Source: Plantago ovata (lineage: Eukaryota > Streptophyta > Magnoliopsida > Lamiales > Plantaginaceae). From it: a DNA stretch of 64,000 bases. The translations under genes and the position numbers were made by a program. Below, piece after piece: positions 44,654 through 56,807 of the stretch (positions are counted from its first letter, which is position 1; each line of letters starts with the position of its first letter). The notes below the pieces were generated by a model. The model was not told where the DNA came from, searched no databases, and saw only the letters and a program-made list of their open reading frames with translations. The stretch is from the NCBI GenBank assembly GCA_028274465.1, contig CM051456.1, positions 96,191,050 to 96,255,049 of the forward strand, given 5' to 3'.

Positions 44654-47030
44654 ACATGGGTCTCCATATGCATCGGCAATCTCTCTTAGATATGAGGCTG
44701 TCTTTTCTCTAGCTTTCCTTGTGTCTCCCCCTGCCGGTCCTCCTGATATGGTTATGACTCCAAATCTTGGCAAGTTATCATCATCTTCATCTTCATCCCT
44801 TTGTCTTTCCTTGTTTCTCCGTTGATAATCTCGCTCTCTGCTCTTCCCTTTATCCTCATACCTCCCTTCTCTATCTTCCTCCTTTCTTTCTTTTCTCTGT
44901 CGATCTCTTCGGTCATGTCTTGATTGTTCCTCTTTGGCTTCAAATTTTCTCAAATAGCCATCTCTGACTAACCCCTCTATCTCAGTCTTCAGCCACATAC
45001 AATCTTCAGTGTCATGACCTTTCCCTCTATGAAATTTACAATAAAATCTGGAACTTTCAAATCTCTCTGAGGGTTGTATGGGCTTTGGCCATTTGATATT
45101 CATCTTTTGCTCAACTATCGATGCCAATATGTCGGATCTTGGTCGATTTAAAGCTGTGTAATATGTATATCTCTTTGGAGGAGTCCTCTCTCTTGGGAAA
45201 TGGTTTCTCCCCTCTTTGCCCCCTCTTTGATCTTGCTTTCTGAACTTCGAGACATTGTTTTGCTTGACTGGTTCCTTGTCTTTTTTGTATCCAGCTATGA
45301 TCTGCGCATTTTCTCTAAAATCTTCAGAGTTTTTAAAGCTTGAGCACATCTCATCAAAATCTTCATCTGTTTCAAGATTTTGTCCATTCGTGGCTATCAC
45401 ATCTCTCAACCTTTGGTTGGTTGTATTTTCATACAAGTATATTGCTCTTTGTTTGACATTGTGTGGTTCAAACTCCATAACTATCTCATTGAATCTCGCG
45501 AGAAAGTGACGTACATTCTCTTGAGGATCCTGAATGATTTTCTTGAGGTCCGTGGCTGGCTTTTTGATTTTTCTCATCCTCTCGAACTTGTGAACAAACT
45601 CACTCTATAGTTGTTCATAGCTCTTGATCGATCCATGTGCTAACCTTCCCCACCATTCCATTGCATCATCAAAGAGTGTAGTTGGGAATGTTAAGGCGCA
45701 CATGTTCTCATTATGCCCATAAGCCTCCATCCTACTTTCAAACGTGCTTATGAAACCATAGGGACAAGACTTCTCATAATACTGCTCTAACGAAGGTATG
45801 GTAGTGTCCGGTTTCTTTTGTTCCTTTCTAATTTCCAAACTCAGTGGGTTCTTGATTTGGACTCTCTCCTTCTCTTTGGTTGATATTTGCTTACTCAGAT
45901 CATTCATCTTTTTAAGAAGTTCCCTCTGCTCTTTTGCTATCTCTTCTGGTGTCAATTGTTTCTCCACCTCTTGTCTTGCTTGACTACCTCTTGCTTGGGT
46001 ATCTCTTGCTTGTTCCTGGAACCGATGTACAGTGGCAACTATCGTATCCTGAGCTGGGATTAGCTGAGTTGTGCTTATTCCTGACGTTGGAATGGCTCTT
46101 GTACTTTCTGCGTGAATCTCTGACCTTCTTTGCAGCACTTGCCTTAAGTCTTCCGACCTTGTGACATCTTGTTCCTGACCTTGAGTAGTCCTTGTCTCCC
46201 ATGGAAAGGTGAGTCTATCTTGAATTGATCTACTTGATGTCCCATTAAATTCTAAATTCAATGGACGTGTTGGAACAGGAGGATTAACATGACGGATGTT
46301 ATCCTGAGAGTTCACGAGGTCATTGTTGGTCAGATCAACCACACTTCTCATAGGTTGACTAGCCAAGGGCAAAGTAACATGTCGGATGTTTTCTCTTGTT
46401 GTGGCTATCTGAGTATGTGGTGGTCCTAACAAGGAAGTTGGAATCTCGGTTGTACCTCCTAGCTCAAACTGAAACAAGTCATGAAGACGACTTAGTTGCT
46501 CATTTGTTAAACCAAAAAGTGCACGATTGTCTAACACATGCCCATTTGGCAGTACAAAATTTCTCTCTTGAGCTTGTGCATCTTGTAGCGGGATAGCTGT
46601 CGTAACTACTCCCTCCGTTGAGCCGGGATTAAATGGGGGTGCTTGTGGGTAACGGTTGTGATCCTTGAAGTGTTGTTTCATTTGGTAGGCTTGTTCCCAC
46701 TGGCGTCACCGTCCTTGCTAGATTCTCTTGCACAAGATTTCTTCTGGCATCTTCGAGTTGACGTAACTCTTCCTCTGTCACCCTCCTTCGGTGTTCCAAA
46801 TTATTCAATTCTGCTCTTTGCACAGCCAATCTTCTTTCTCTCTCTTGCGCATTGCCTACCGAATTTGTTGTTGAGTAACTTGCAGTATCCCCATCTTGGT
46901 GTGCATTTCCTCCCCCTACATTTACATTTCTATTGACTCCACTATTTCTTCTTCCTCCTCTTGATTTTCCTCTTCCTCTTCCTGGTGGTCTTCCTCTTCC
47001 TCTTGCGGACAAATTATTAGTACCTTAGTT
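44654..47030 (-). pseudogene. Tat-1 gag
   Basis: Minus-strand gag in three pieces. The N-terminal part (about 47012-46690) is Arg/Gly-rich then helical (EEELRQLEDARRNLVQENLA); no ATG was seen at its open-frame start. After a frameshift near 46700 comes a long linker followed by the capsid domain (EQYYEKSCPYGFISTFESRM, DDAMEWWGRLAHGSIKSYEQ). A TAG at 45605-45607 interrupts the capsid, which resumes (PQENVRHFLARFNEIVMEF). Near the end a zinc-type motif CKFHRGKGHDTEDC is followed by a very charged Arg/Glu/Asp tail. The frame runs into protease across the SIRE-like insertion. Confidence 0.9.
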
Positions 47031-47095
47031 TCGAGTTGAATAATTATGTCCCACCATCTCTTCTCAGTGGAGTCCGGGAAATCTTTTAGTAAAGA

Positions 47096-47114
47096 TTCCC
47101 ACAGACGGCGCCAA
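47096..47114 (-). other. Tat-1 primer binding site
   Basis: On the minus strand, TGGCGCCGTCTGTGGGAAT begins two bases after the 5' LTR end. TGGCGCCGTCTGTGGG is a recurrent Tat/Ogre-type primer site, different from the TGGCGCCGTTG of the Athila-like element. Confidence 0.85.
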
Positions 47115-47116
47115 AA

Positions 47117-47971
47117 TGTAGAGGTAAAATCCTAGTAAGACTTCAAACGCTCTTAAATGATACAAAACACCTCGCACTACAAAAGAATTACAATGCTCTC
47201 TATGTCACCATAATTTAAACACAATACAGGAATCTTTATCTCAAGTCAGCACCAAAGTCTTTGGATCTTCTCTATGTCAAATGGAGTACCTGAGATTAAA
47301 AAGGCGCGTGTGTATGTGTGTTTATCTCCGGCTTGCCTAAGTCAAACCGGTATGAGACTTTACTTGAAGGAGCTCGTTAATTCTCCTTGCCTTGGTGTAA
47401 TAAATGTACGTATTTAATACCAGTTACCTTTTCTTTGGAAATGGAGCCTTTATATAGTTGTTGGCTAACCCTAAGTCGCACCAATCTCTCGCTTCCATCT
47501 GTCGCCTTCTCATTCCTCCACATGTATCGAGTAGGCCCAACGTTGACTTTCATGGGCTTGGCCCAAGCCCATTTAGCTGTAGCTTCTTGTGTTACCTAGA
47601 AACTTCTACACTTCTCTAGGCCTTTCTCTCCTTGTGGTTGTGATGCGAGTCTTATCCTGATTCAATTGTAAAGCAAAACAGACAAGTATTTAAACTTCGT
47701 ACTAAGTGAGCTTCTTACATCCTAACCTGTTAAGGACTTGAGTAATGCCCCTTGTCCTTCTAGCTTCTGTTCCGGACCTTCGGATCTCCGCCTCTCTATA
47801 GCGGGTTACTTTAACAAACTAGGCACATTTGTAAAAATGCCCGAGAGGTCCGCATAATTCAAGGTTCGGATCCTTTGGGGTCGCGGCCGGTCCTCAACGC
47901 TTGTACTTAGAAAGCCTCGTAGTTCGTGTAGGAACGCACGTTACGAACTAGACATATTTTTCTTATCAACA
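47117..47971 (-). repeat. Tat-1 5' LTR (right copy)
   Basis: 855 bp, end-to-end match to 1827-2676. Its outer edge lies only 63 bp before the NLR start codon, so the U3 end faces the NLR. Confidence 0.95.
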
Positions 47972-48034
47972 CACTCCATTGACTATATTGATATATGATC
48001 AACAACATATATTGATCGGTAAGTTTTATCAATC

Positions 48035-48491
48035 ATGGCAACTGAAGGTTCGATGACATTCCTGTTAGCGAACTTGAAGCAGCTCCTATATTATCACGGA
48101 GATTTGCTGACAAGCAACACCAAATATCAGCTCTGTGAGCTAGTTGGAGAAATCGAGCGATTGAAGAGGTTGGATTTGTCGAGAAAGAAGAGTATCAAAG
48201 ATATTTGTGAGGGAGATATAAAAACGGCGGTTTATGAAGTCGAGGGCATCGTTGACTCTTAGTTAGCGAGGAGGCTGGCTGGCGCAGATTCCTACATGAG
48301 GTTATAGGGGGTTGTGTTACGGAGCCTACTCAATGCTCCCAGAATTAAGCAGGATGCTCCCATGTATCGGCTCGAACCTCGGTTTTCAGGTCAAATCATT
48401 CCGGGAGAACAAACTCAAACCAATGACCGAGAAAATCGAGAAGTTAATGATACATCATTCAGATGCAGACGTGGACGAAAAAAATAAAGAG
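48035..48491 (+). pseudogene. NLR coiled-coil (Rx-N-like) exon, broken
   Basis: ATG at 48035. SMTFLLANLKQLLYYHGDLL and a following amphipathic helix, then GDIKTAVYEVEGIVDS, match the Rx-N coiled-coil layout of RPP13-like NLRs (first helix, then the VYEVED-like motif). A TAG at 48260-48262 stops the frame, a second in-frame stop is at 48305, and the rest of the domain (FQVKSFRENKLKPMTEKIEK) continues in another frame, so a frameshift is also present. The exon closes at GAG|GTTAGA after 48491 in phase 0, matching the phase of the next exon. As sequenced it cannot give a full CC domain. The Tat-1 LTR lies 63 bp upstream. Confidence 0.8.
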
Positions 48492-48601
48492 GTTAGAATC
48501 TATTTTCTTTTTCGCTTTTTTTTTTTCTTTTTTTGGCACGAAATTGAAATGTTCTCCGATAGAACAAGATACGAGATATACCCCAAGTGAAGCTCAATAA
48601 A

Positions 48602-48880
48602 ATCGACACTATTCAAAATTTTCATATAACTTGAATTATACTTTTAAATTTTCTCTTTTCTTGAGATTCGAACCTGTTACTAAGGGGAAGATACTCTTCT
48701 CTTCCGAATTTTCTTTTATTTTCGTTTATGAACTTTTTATATCGACACTATTCAAATTTTTCATATAACTTGAATTATACTTTTAAATTTTCTCTTTTCT
48801 TGAGATTCGAACCTGTTACTAAGGGGAAGATACTCTTCTCTTCCGAATTTTCTTTTATTTTCGTTTATGAACTTTTTATA
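48602..48880. repeat. Tandem duplication, period 139 bp
   Basis: ATCGACACTATTC at 48602 and at 48741 open two nearly identical units, both containing GAGATTCGAACCTG and TTTATGAACTTTTTAT. The duplication lies in the intron just after the CC exon. Confidence 0.95.
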
Positions 48881-49309
48881 TCGTACTCTTATTGTGTGAT
48901 ATTAGCATTAAACCCATTAACCAAACACCACAAACATTTATACAAACATCTTATAAAAAAAGACCCTTTCAGAATCAGTATCAGACGTAAGAACATTAAA
49001 AGAATAGAAGAAATGAAATATTTTCATATTAATTTAATCAACCTAGCTAATAAATAACATTCAAAACAAGTCATATTTATGGCATCACCTCATATTAATC
49101 TACTCACTAAAATCTATAATTAAACACAAATCATGTTAATATTTACATGATGTAACGCCCCAGTCACAATCCACACACTTTGTCCTTATTGGTGCGTGCA
49201 TCGAAAATTTCCCAATAGTTCAGTCGTACTATAATCGTTTATATTCACCCCCATCTTAAATTGTGTGTCGTCCTTGTTGCGCCTTGTCCCGACTAGCCGT
49301 CTGTGGTGT

Positions 49310-49760
49310 TGTCAAAAGAGTCGAGCTGAGCCGAGTATTATTGAGCTCAGCTCGAGCTCAAGCAACATTCTAGCATCGGCTCGACTCAACTCGTTAAGAA
49401 AACGAGCAAAAACTAAGGCTTGAGCTCGAGTCATAATATTTAGGCTCGAACTCGGCTCGTTTGGAGCTCATGATAATTAAAAAAAAACATGTGAAAATAT
49501 GAAATAAGATGTTAATATAAAGGAATTTAATATTACATATTACAAACCAACATGCCAAATGATAAAATTATCAAAGTTTAACTAAATTCAAACATAAATA
49601 ATTCAAAATGGACTGGTGTACTTGAAAATGTAGACTATAGTATGAAGGGCATGTAGATATATATCGAGTCTAACGACTCGAGCTAGCCGAGCTTGAGCCT
49701 TAACGAGCCGATCCGATCCGATCCGAGTGCTCGATTAGGCTCAACTTGCATAACAACATT
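49310..49760. repeat. GAGCTCG-rich dispersed repeat
   Basis: The left side is dense in GAGCTCAGCTCGAGCTC-type words; the right side has ACTCGAGCTAGCCGAGCTTGAG and triple GATCC. The two sides are partly inverted, as in an old MITE-like element found in many plants. Ends were not defined. Confidence 0.4.
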
Positions 49761-49791
49761 AGTTTTAGGTGGGTTCGACTCTGTTAACATT

Positions 49792-50068
49792 TGTAACGTC
49801 CCGACCACCAGTGGACCGACATGGTTACTCCTAGGACCTTCAAACACATGTGTCACTTATGTATTCAAACTTTTCTTTGGGAAAATTTTAAAATGGTGAT
49901 CCACGGGGAAATTTCCTGTAGGTGCTCACACACGATTGAGGAAAAAGTGCACTTGAAGGGACACGTGTTGCTATGTGGGGCAAGCATTATCATTTCGGAG
50001 AGTAGTTTATGAATAAGCTAGCCAACCCAGAGGGTCGGATCTTAATCAATTAGTGGTGGAGTATTGAC
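49792..50068 (+). mobile_element. Possible small LTR with iMet primer site after it
   Basis: The segment starts TGTAACGTCCC and ends TTGACA, and TGGTATCAGAG follows at 50072-50082. That layout fits the 5' LTR of a small (TRIM-like) or truncated element. No second LTR or coding region was found, so this is tentative. A related start (TGTAACGCCCC) is at about 49152. Confidence 0.35.
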
Positions 50069-51345
50069 AAATGGTATCAGAGTCGACACCATTCCCAAAC
50101 CTGTAAGGGGTTCGGATGTTGCTCCCTGGACAGAAATAACCCACCAAGGCTCGACGAGTGGGGGTAGAATGTAGTACCCTACAAAAGTGAAGATAAGGTG
50201 GAATAAATGGTATATAAGTTAACGACCAGTCTCATATGATATGAGATCTTTACGTGATTCCAAAAGTATATATGTGCGGGCTCAAGCCCAAAGCACACTG
50301 TAATTATTCGATATTTGTCCTGAAATCTTAAACGGTGATGTTTGAAGGGGTATGTTTGCAATTTTGCTATGTGGCGTACTGGGAGAGACACATGTTTTAA
50401 TCTCAATCGTACACCAATGAAGATCCATTATGATCGAACATTTATTTGCAAAACACAAAATCTTATTCTAGAGCCAAACAGTGTCAATTTATGTAAGGTG
50501 TTATATTAATAAAGTTAGAAGTGTCTGTGAAAGAGAGGATGAATTGATGAGTAAGATGATTTAGTTTTTTTTTTTCATTTTTTAAGTTGAGATGAAAATT
50601 TAACTATCATACCAATTAGCTCCATAATTAATCATCAAGTAATCTATGCTGCAACATTAGTTTTTTACACAAACAATCTTCTCCTAAAATTGACCGAGAG
50701 ACAGAGCAAATTACCACGCTAAAAGGGGCACGAAATGACGGAAGTAAATAATTTGTCACAAAAGGCTAAAACTGCTCACTTCTAGCCTCTAGGCCACGCG
50801 AGGAAACAAAAGCATCGTCACCATTTACCAGCTTGGTGACGAAAATTCCTCTCACTCTATTCTCATTTCTTTTAAAACTTCATTAATAATCTCATTTTCA
50901 TTATTATTAATTAATTACAATTACATTATATAAATTTTAAAAATAACAATACTTTGAAATAAATACTATAATAAACAAGGATTTTCATTTTAGAGGTTAA
51001 ACAATGTCGTCGCCTAGCTATTTTCATTTTCATGAGTTTTTTCTTTTTTTTTACGTAAGATTTGTAATTTTATTATTATGTAAGGGGTATTATTTTTAGT
51101 TGTAATATGAATTATTAAATGATTTATTGAATAAGTGTATTTTATTTTTTGCAAATATTATAAAATAAATGAAAATTTACAACAAAATAAGTGGAAAAGA
51201 AAACAAAAATAAAGAAATGGGATAGAAAAAAAATCGGGCCAGCAAACAAAGAAAAAGAAGTGGAAAAGAAAAAAAGAAAAAAAAAAGAAATGGAAAAACA
51301 AAAATAAAAAGATAAAAAAAATAATAAACTAATGAGCATCAAGTG

Positions 51346-51381
51346 TTGATGCTCACCTCAAATGTTTGAGGTGAGCATCAA
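51346..51381. repeat. Perfect 17 bp-arm palindrome
   Basis: Arms TTGATGCTCACCTCAAA and TTTGAGGTGAGCATCAA are separated by TG. Flanks repeat pieces of the arm (GAGCATCAA, CATTTGATGATCA). It could be a MITE core or cruciform-forming site in the NLR intron. Confidence 0.85.
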
Positions 51382-51880
51382 ACATTTGATGATCACAAGG
51401 CTCTCCAGCAAAGCCTTATGAGCCTCAAAAGCCCATTTAAGACTTTGCTAAAGAAGCCCTATGAAAAAAAGTAAAGAAATCCTTGCTGACTATTAAGCCA
51501 AAGCTAATGGTTATTCTCCCAGTAGAACACAAAACTTGACATCATTGGTTATTCACTTATTCTCACGAGGTACAATGTATCGGATTTCTTAATTTCTTCC
51601 GGACAAATTATTATTATTTTAATTAATTAAAAAAGAACTGAAGGGCAAATAAATAAACATGATTCATCTCAAGCCTCAACTGAAAAGACAAATGGAGGAG
51701 TGTGAATACAACAAAATTAGGCATGAATCATGCAGGATATCACTTTTGGACTTTGGTCGTTCTCAACTTAAATATAGTACTGGCAGGCGCGGCAGCATTA
51801 AGAAAATGCCTAGAAAGAAAAAACAATCATAATCTAGGCTTGAAATTATAAGGTCGGCCAAATAGTAATGGTGTTAGAGT

Positions 51881-52285
51881 CAGTGGCGGATTCAAGCTGG
51901 GTCGAGCAGGGGCAGTTGCCCAGCTAGAACTAGTATAAATAGTATATTAGTACTAATAAAGACTGACATATTCTGTGGCCGAGTGGAGGCTGGATAGCAA
52001 AATGGCAAGGGTTCGATCCTTGTTGACAACCAATGTTTGTATTTTTATTTTTATTTTTTGCAAAAAATCTCTTAATTTTTCTTTTTTTTTTGGCAAAAAA
52101 ACCCTTAACTTTTATTTTTTTTGCAAAAAACTCTTAATTTTTCTTTTTTTGGCAAAACAAACCCTAAACTTTTTCTTTTTCTGCAAAAACATCCTTAATT
52201 TCTTCTTTTTCCTCAAAAAATCCTTAATTATAGATTACATGATCAAATTTTCACCCCCTCATATTGGACCCTGAATTCGCCAATG
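51881..52285. mobile_element. hAT-type MITE with 8 bp target duplication
   Basis: It starts CAGTGGCGGATTCA and ends TGAATTCGCCAATG (12 of 14 terminal bases inverted-complementary). It is flanked on both sides by GTTAGAGT (51873-51880 and 52286-52293). Eight-base duplications and CAGxGGCG termini are hAT signatures. The interior is a degenerate tandem of T-runs with TTGCAAAAAA and CTTAATTTTTC. No transposase. Confidence 0.85.
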
Positions 52286-52954
52286 GTTAGAGTAGTATAT
52301 AATAGATCGAAAGTTAGAGTAATATAATCTAGCTATGATTATCATGATTTAGGCTCTACGTTTCAATATATGGTGCAATATTTGACTTGACTAAAGAGTT
52401 ATAAGTTGGTTCGATAGGATAGAGTCCGAACATGGAAAAAAGCGTGCACATGGAACAAATGAAGGCGAAATTAAAAAGTAGTACTAATGGAGTATTCAGT
52501 ATTGTTAGTTTCAAATGTCCGCGTGGTAAATTACTTTGGTTTGAATATTATGGTTGATTGGTAGTCTTCCATCAAAGTTAGAATAATATAAGCCCTCTTC
52601 TCACTAAGTAATTACTTATCATTTTAAATTTTCAACTTTTACTTTTAATTATTTTTAATTATTTTTAAACTATTATAATAACATATTTGACGAAACATAT
52701 TATGAAAATATGGGATCTAAATTTTCATAATACTATAACTTTATTAAACATTTTATCATTATTAACTGTTTAAAGTAAGTATGTTTTGCCATAATTAAAT
52801 CCAACTATTCTTCTTTATTTTCCTGACATATTCCATAAATTAAGGAATAGATTTATTCTATTATACGATTACCATGATGTCTGCGAAATGAAAGAATTAA
52901 GTCTTCTCAATCTCTAACCAAAACGAGGATTTCCATCCAACTTATTTGCCCTAG

Positions 52955-53048
52955 CATACCATCATTCCTATCCCACCTATTTGTTTTGTAATGGAATGGT
53001 GCATACCATCATTCCTATCCCACCTATTTGTTTTGTAATGGAATGGTG
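52955..53048. repeat. Tandem duplication, period 47 bp
   Basis: CATACCATCATTCCTATCCC occurs at 52955 and 53002, each followed by the same CACCTATTTG and GGAATGGTG words. An identical two-copy tandem in the NLR intron. Confidence 0.95.
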
Positions 53049-53059
53049 GATTCCATCTT

Positions 53060-53198
53060 TTCTGAACGCGACTGTCGCCCCTTTCTATTGCGAAAAGTCC
53101 GGGGACTGTCTCATCTTTTAAAGTAAATAAGAGTCAAAGTTGAAAGTTATTGATCGAAAAAAAATCAAACTGGGTAACTTCAAACATGACGGAGGGAG
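53060..53198. mobile_element. Possible Stowaway MITE end
   Basis: GACGGAGGGAG at 53188-53198 followed by TA matches the terminal inverted repeat of Stowaway MITEs (CTCCCTCCGTC inverted). The opposite terminus was not found with confidence, so this may be a one-ended remnant. Confidence 0.35.
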
Positions 53199-54495
53199 TA
53201 TAGGTATTAAATCTTAATACTGTGTTTTGACCAAAAAGAAAGAAAAAAATCTTGCAGGGTTCAGTATTTCCACTCCAATATATATAATTCATTTACTATT
53301 AGAAATTTAAAACAAAGAGGAATTTGCACTCTCTTACAAATTACAGTTCAATTGTTCAAACGTCGTGTTATTCTTTTAGAAATTTGTTACCAGAGGCTTA
53401 AAATTTAAAAGGGTGTGTGTTTGGGTGATAATTTTTCCCCCAAAATACCATAATCCACCTAGTCCAATTCCAGTCATCTGAAAGTTCATATGGAATCATG
53501 ATTTATACCCAAAACTCAAACTATGCTACGATGTTATAGTCAAAGCTAGAGTAACACACTAACACCAACTATAACACTTGCGGAAACCATATATTGAACA
53601 GTGAAATTAACACCATCTAAGTTCTATTTGAACTTGACTTCCCTATCCAGCCGTGTTGCTTTATCTGAGAATCTCCAGATTATATAATGGACAACCTCAC
53701 AACCCAGCTGTATAAATTCGAGCTCAATCAGTCCAGATGAAGTCAAACTTATATCCAAACCTTCTTGCGCAGAATACAAACTCTCCTAGCGTTTCTTTAT
53801 GTTCAAACTCTTATCCAAACTCCAAGATACTTGTAGTCTTAAGTACAAGAACGTTTTCCTAGCTATTAAAAACACGTTCAAGGCTCCACTTAATGAGCAA
53901 ACTTCTCTTGCACAGCAAACTCCAGTATCTGGAATTCTATGTATATGGGGATAGTCAACTTGTAGTTGTATCCAATCCCTTTTCGTCTCCAAACTTGCAA
54001 CATATTCATAGACAACCAACTGAAATATGGAACCAAATTATCAAGTGAATCAAGACAAAACAGGATAAAAACGGAAAGAATATGAAGTGCGGTCAACAGT
54101 GTTCCGTCTATGTTAGTATTAACATTGATGGTAACACTGAGCACTTTCATCATCAAAGGATAAAAACACGCATGAAAATTCAGTTGTTCATGATTTTATG
54201 AATTTTTTTTGTAAGGATTTCCTTTTTATCACATAACCAAAAACACGCAAGACTGATAAGACCAGAACCGCAACTGATCATTGTAGATTAGAAACTTAAA
54301 AGTTTACCCAAATATTCACCATACTCATTCCCTAGACTATATTTATTCCTACAGTACAGTAAATTCTTAGAGCACACGTAGAGCTCTAAGAAAAGAAAAA
54401 AAAAGTAGGGTGCACTCAGTTGTAGAATTAAATTATGGTGGACCATAAAATATTTTAGAAGATTTGATTTGTTGCATTTTATCTTAATGAAGCAG

Positions 54496-56807
54496 GGATG
54501 GAGTTGTAGCAAATCAACAAAGAATGATCCCAGTCGTACGCTCCAGAATCCTAGAGACGATAATGTAGTTGGTCTTCAGGCTGAAATGAGAACTCTGATC
54601 AACTATATTAATGAGGAATCAGATAAACTTGATGTTATTTCAATCACTGGTATGCCGGGCATTGGGAAGACAACAATGGCGTGGAGGATATATAATGATC
54701 CGAGGATCCAACATGAATTTCAAACCACGGTTTGGGTTAATGTTCAGGGTTTGAACATCCGAGAAGTATGCCTTGCCATCTTGAAAGAGTTTACCAACCC
54801 CGACTCCTTGTCTAGCAAAGTGGATGAAGACTTGATCTCAATGGTTTTAGATCATCTTCAGACAAAGAGATTCCTGATAATTCTGGATGATGTGTGGACG
54901 ACTGAAGCATGGAACCAAATCAATCAAGCCTTACCATTGAAAAGTGCACGGAGTAAGGTTTTGATAACTACCAGTAACGACAATGTGGCCCATCATGCAA
55001 ATCGTCATAGAAATCCCCACAAGCTGCGGCTCTTAAAACCAGAGGAAAGTTGGGAGTTGCTAAAGTTGGATGTATTTGGCAAGATTAAGGATTACCCCCC
55101 GGAGTTGGAAGACGCAGGGAAAGCCATAGTGGAAAGTTGCAACGGACTTCCTCTTTCAATTGTAGTAATTGCAGAAATTCTTTCAATAATAAAATCGAAA
55201 GGTACTGCAATAAAGAAAGAATGGGAAAGAGTCTCTGAGAGAGTGCATACTTGCATATTTTATGAAGATCAGAGAGCCAGGAATACTATGTCACAGAGTT
55301 ATGCTTCGTTGCCAGGTGATTTGAAAGAATGCTTTCTCTACTTGGGAATGTTCCCAAAAGACACCGAAATTCCTGTGTGGAAACTGATACGGCTATGGAT
55401 AGCCGAAGGTTTCATAAGAAGGAAGGCATATTGGAGCTTGGAGCAAATTGCACAACAGAATTTGAGAGAGCTTCACGAGAGGAACTTATTGATGTTTGAA
55501 AAAGTTAACATCTGTGGTGAAGTGAAAACCTGCCGTGTACACAGCATGGTACATGAATATTGCAAAAATGAGGCCGAAATGGTGGGAGAGTTCCAAGAAA
55601 TAAGGAATTCTAGGCAGGGGGTTTTTGTGCCACCAATTGCTGAGTTAGATAGTTGCCACCGTCTTTGTATCCATTCATATGTTCGCGATTTTTTCTCAAA
55701 GAAACCAAAAGTTGCTCGGACCCGTTCTTTCTTGTGTTTCTCTAAGGAATCCTGCATAGCATTGGAACCCAAAGAGATTTTGAGTATCACTGATGCCTTC
55801 AGTCTGATCAGAGTCTTAGATGCCAGTACTATTCGGTTTCCTACATTCCCCCGCAAGCTTACAAAATGGATTCACCTCAGATACATAACTCTTTCTGTTG
55901 CGGAGTTGAAGATTCTTCCTGAAGCCATCTCTAGGTTCTGGAACCTGCAGACCCTTGTAGTGATCACATCATCGCGTACACTTGAAATTAAAGCAAACAT
56001 ATGGAAGATGATAAACCTGAGGCATTTGAAGACAAAATCATCCATTTTTCTACAGAACACAAAGGGTGAAGGCGGTGACAACCTTCAAACGCTTACAAAG
56101 CTATCGACCCAAAGTTTCACCAATGAGGTGTTGAAGAAAGCCAAGAACCTTGTGAAGTTGGGAATTCGTGGAAGGCTATCAGATTCCATGTGCTTTGAAT
56201 ATTTATCCCTTCTCGAGAAGTTGAGTCTGGAGCATGATGTTTACCCAAAGGATAATTCTGAGAATAGACTTCGCAGCCTTCCAAAATCAATCACGGCCTT
56301 ACAGAAGCTCAGAAGTTTAGTTTTATCAGGTACCTATTTGGAATGGACTTATATGTCTACACTGGGTTGTCTTCGTTCCCTCGAGGTGCTCAAATTAAAA
56401 AACAATGCTTTCTGTGGAACTACCTGGGAAACAGATGGAGGTTTTGAGAATCTTGTAGCTTTGTTCATCGAGCAGACAAACCTGAAGTTTTGGATTGCCC
56501 CAATTTATTCCTTCCTCAAGCTCAGAACTCTAGAATTCAAAAACTGCGAGCGGCTGGTACAAATTCCAGAAGATCTGGGACTAACCCTTAAGGAGTTAAA
56601 TATGACTGGTGTCACCAAATATGCTGTTGCTTATGCAAGGAAAATAGAGCAGAAAATGGACCAGAAGGGCGGTTCAAGTTCAAAATCAAAGCTCGAGTCA
56701 TATGATCACACTCCTTTCAGGTTGGCAAATTACATATTTTGTTTTTGTTTATCATTATTACTAATCAGCATCAGGACTATACTTTGGCATAGCACAGTCA
56801 GATAACT
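54496..56807 (+). CDS. NLR NB-ARC-LRR exon (RPP13/R1-like)
   Basis: Open for about 770 codons. NB-ARC motifs in order: P-loop GMPGIGKTTMA (54649-54681), RNBS-A FQTTVWVNV, kinase-2 FLIILDDVW, RNBS-B KVLITTSN, GLPL as CNGLPLSIVVIAE, RNBS-D CFLYLGMFPKD, and the MHD site as CRVHSMVHEYC (VHS at 55537-55545). The LRR part runs from about 55780 (LIRVLDAS, FPRKLTKWIHLRYITLS, NLQTLVV, LRHLKTK, LEKLSLE, LRSLVLSGTYLEW, LEVLKLKNNAF). It would bind ADP/ATP as an intracellular immune receptor switch. The acceptor at 54495 joins it in phase to the broken CC exon. Otherwise an in-frame ATG at 54487 could start a CC-less protein. The end may be a splice site (TTTCAG|GTTGGC at 56721) rather than the stop at 56805. 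Confidence 0.9.

Larger units (their letters stand above)
48492..54495 (+). other. Large NLR intron (~6 kb) rich in small repeats
   Basis: GTTAGA donor at 48492 and GAAGCAG acceptor ending at 54495, with phase 0 on both sides. Contents include a 139 bp tandem duplication, a GAGCTCG-rich repeat, an LTR-like piece, a palindrome, a hAT MITE, a 47 bp duplication and a possible Stowaway end. Stretches 48880-49300, 50420-51340 and 53210-54470 are AT-rich with no recognised feature. Confidence 0.6.

Noticed and set aside
46607-46618. CTCCCTCCGTTG as a Stowaway MITE end
   Set aside because: It lies within continuous Tat-1 gag coding sequence with no flanking TA duplication.
51142-51342. Phe/Ser-rich minus-strand frame resembling a membrane protein
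   Set aside because: Antisense of an A-rich low-complexity run in the intron.
51975-52274. 99-codon Phe/Lys-rich frame
   Set aside because: It is the degenerate T-run tandem inside the hAT MITE.
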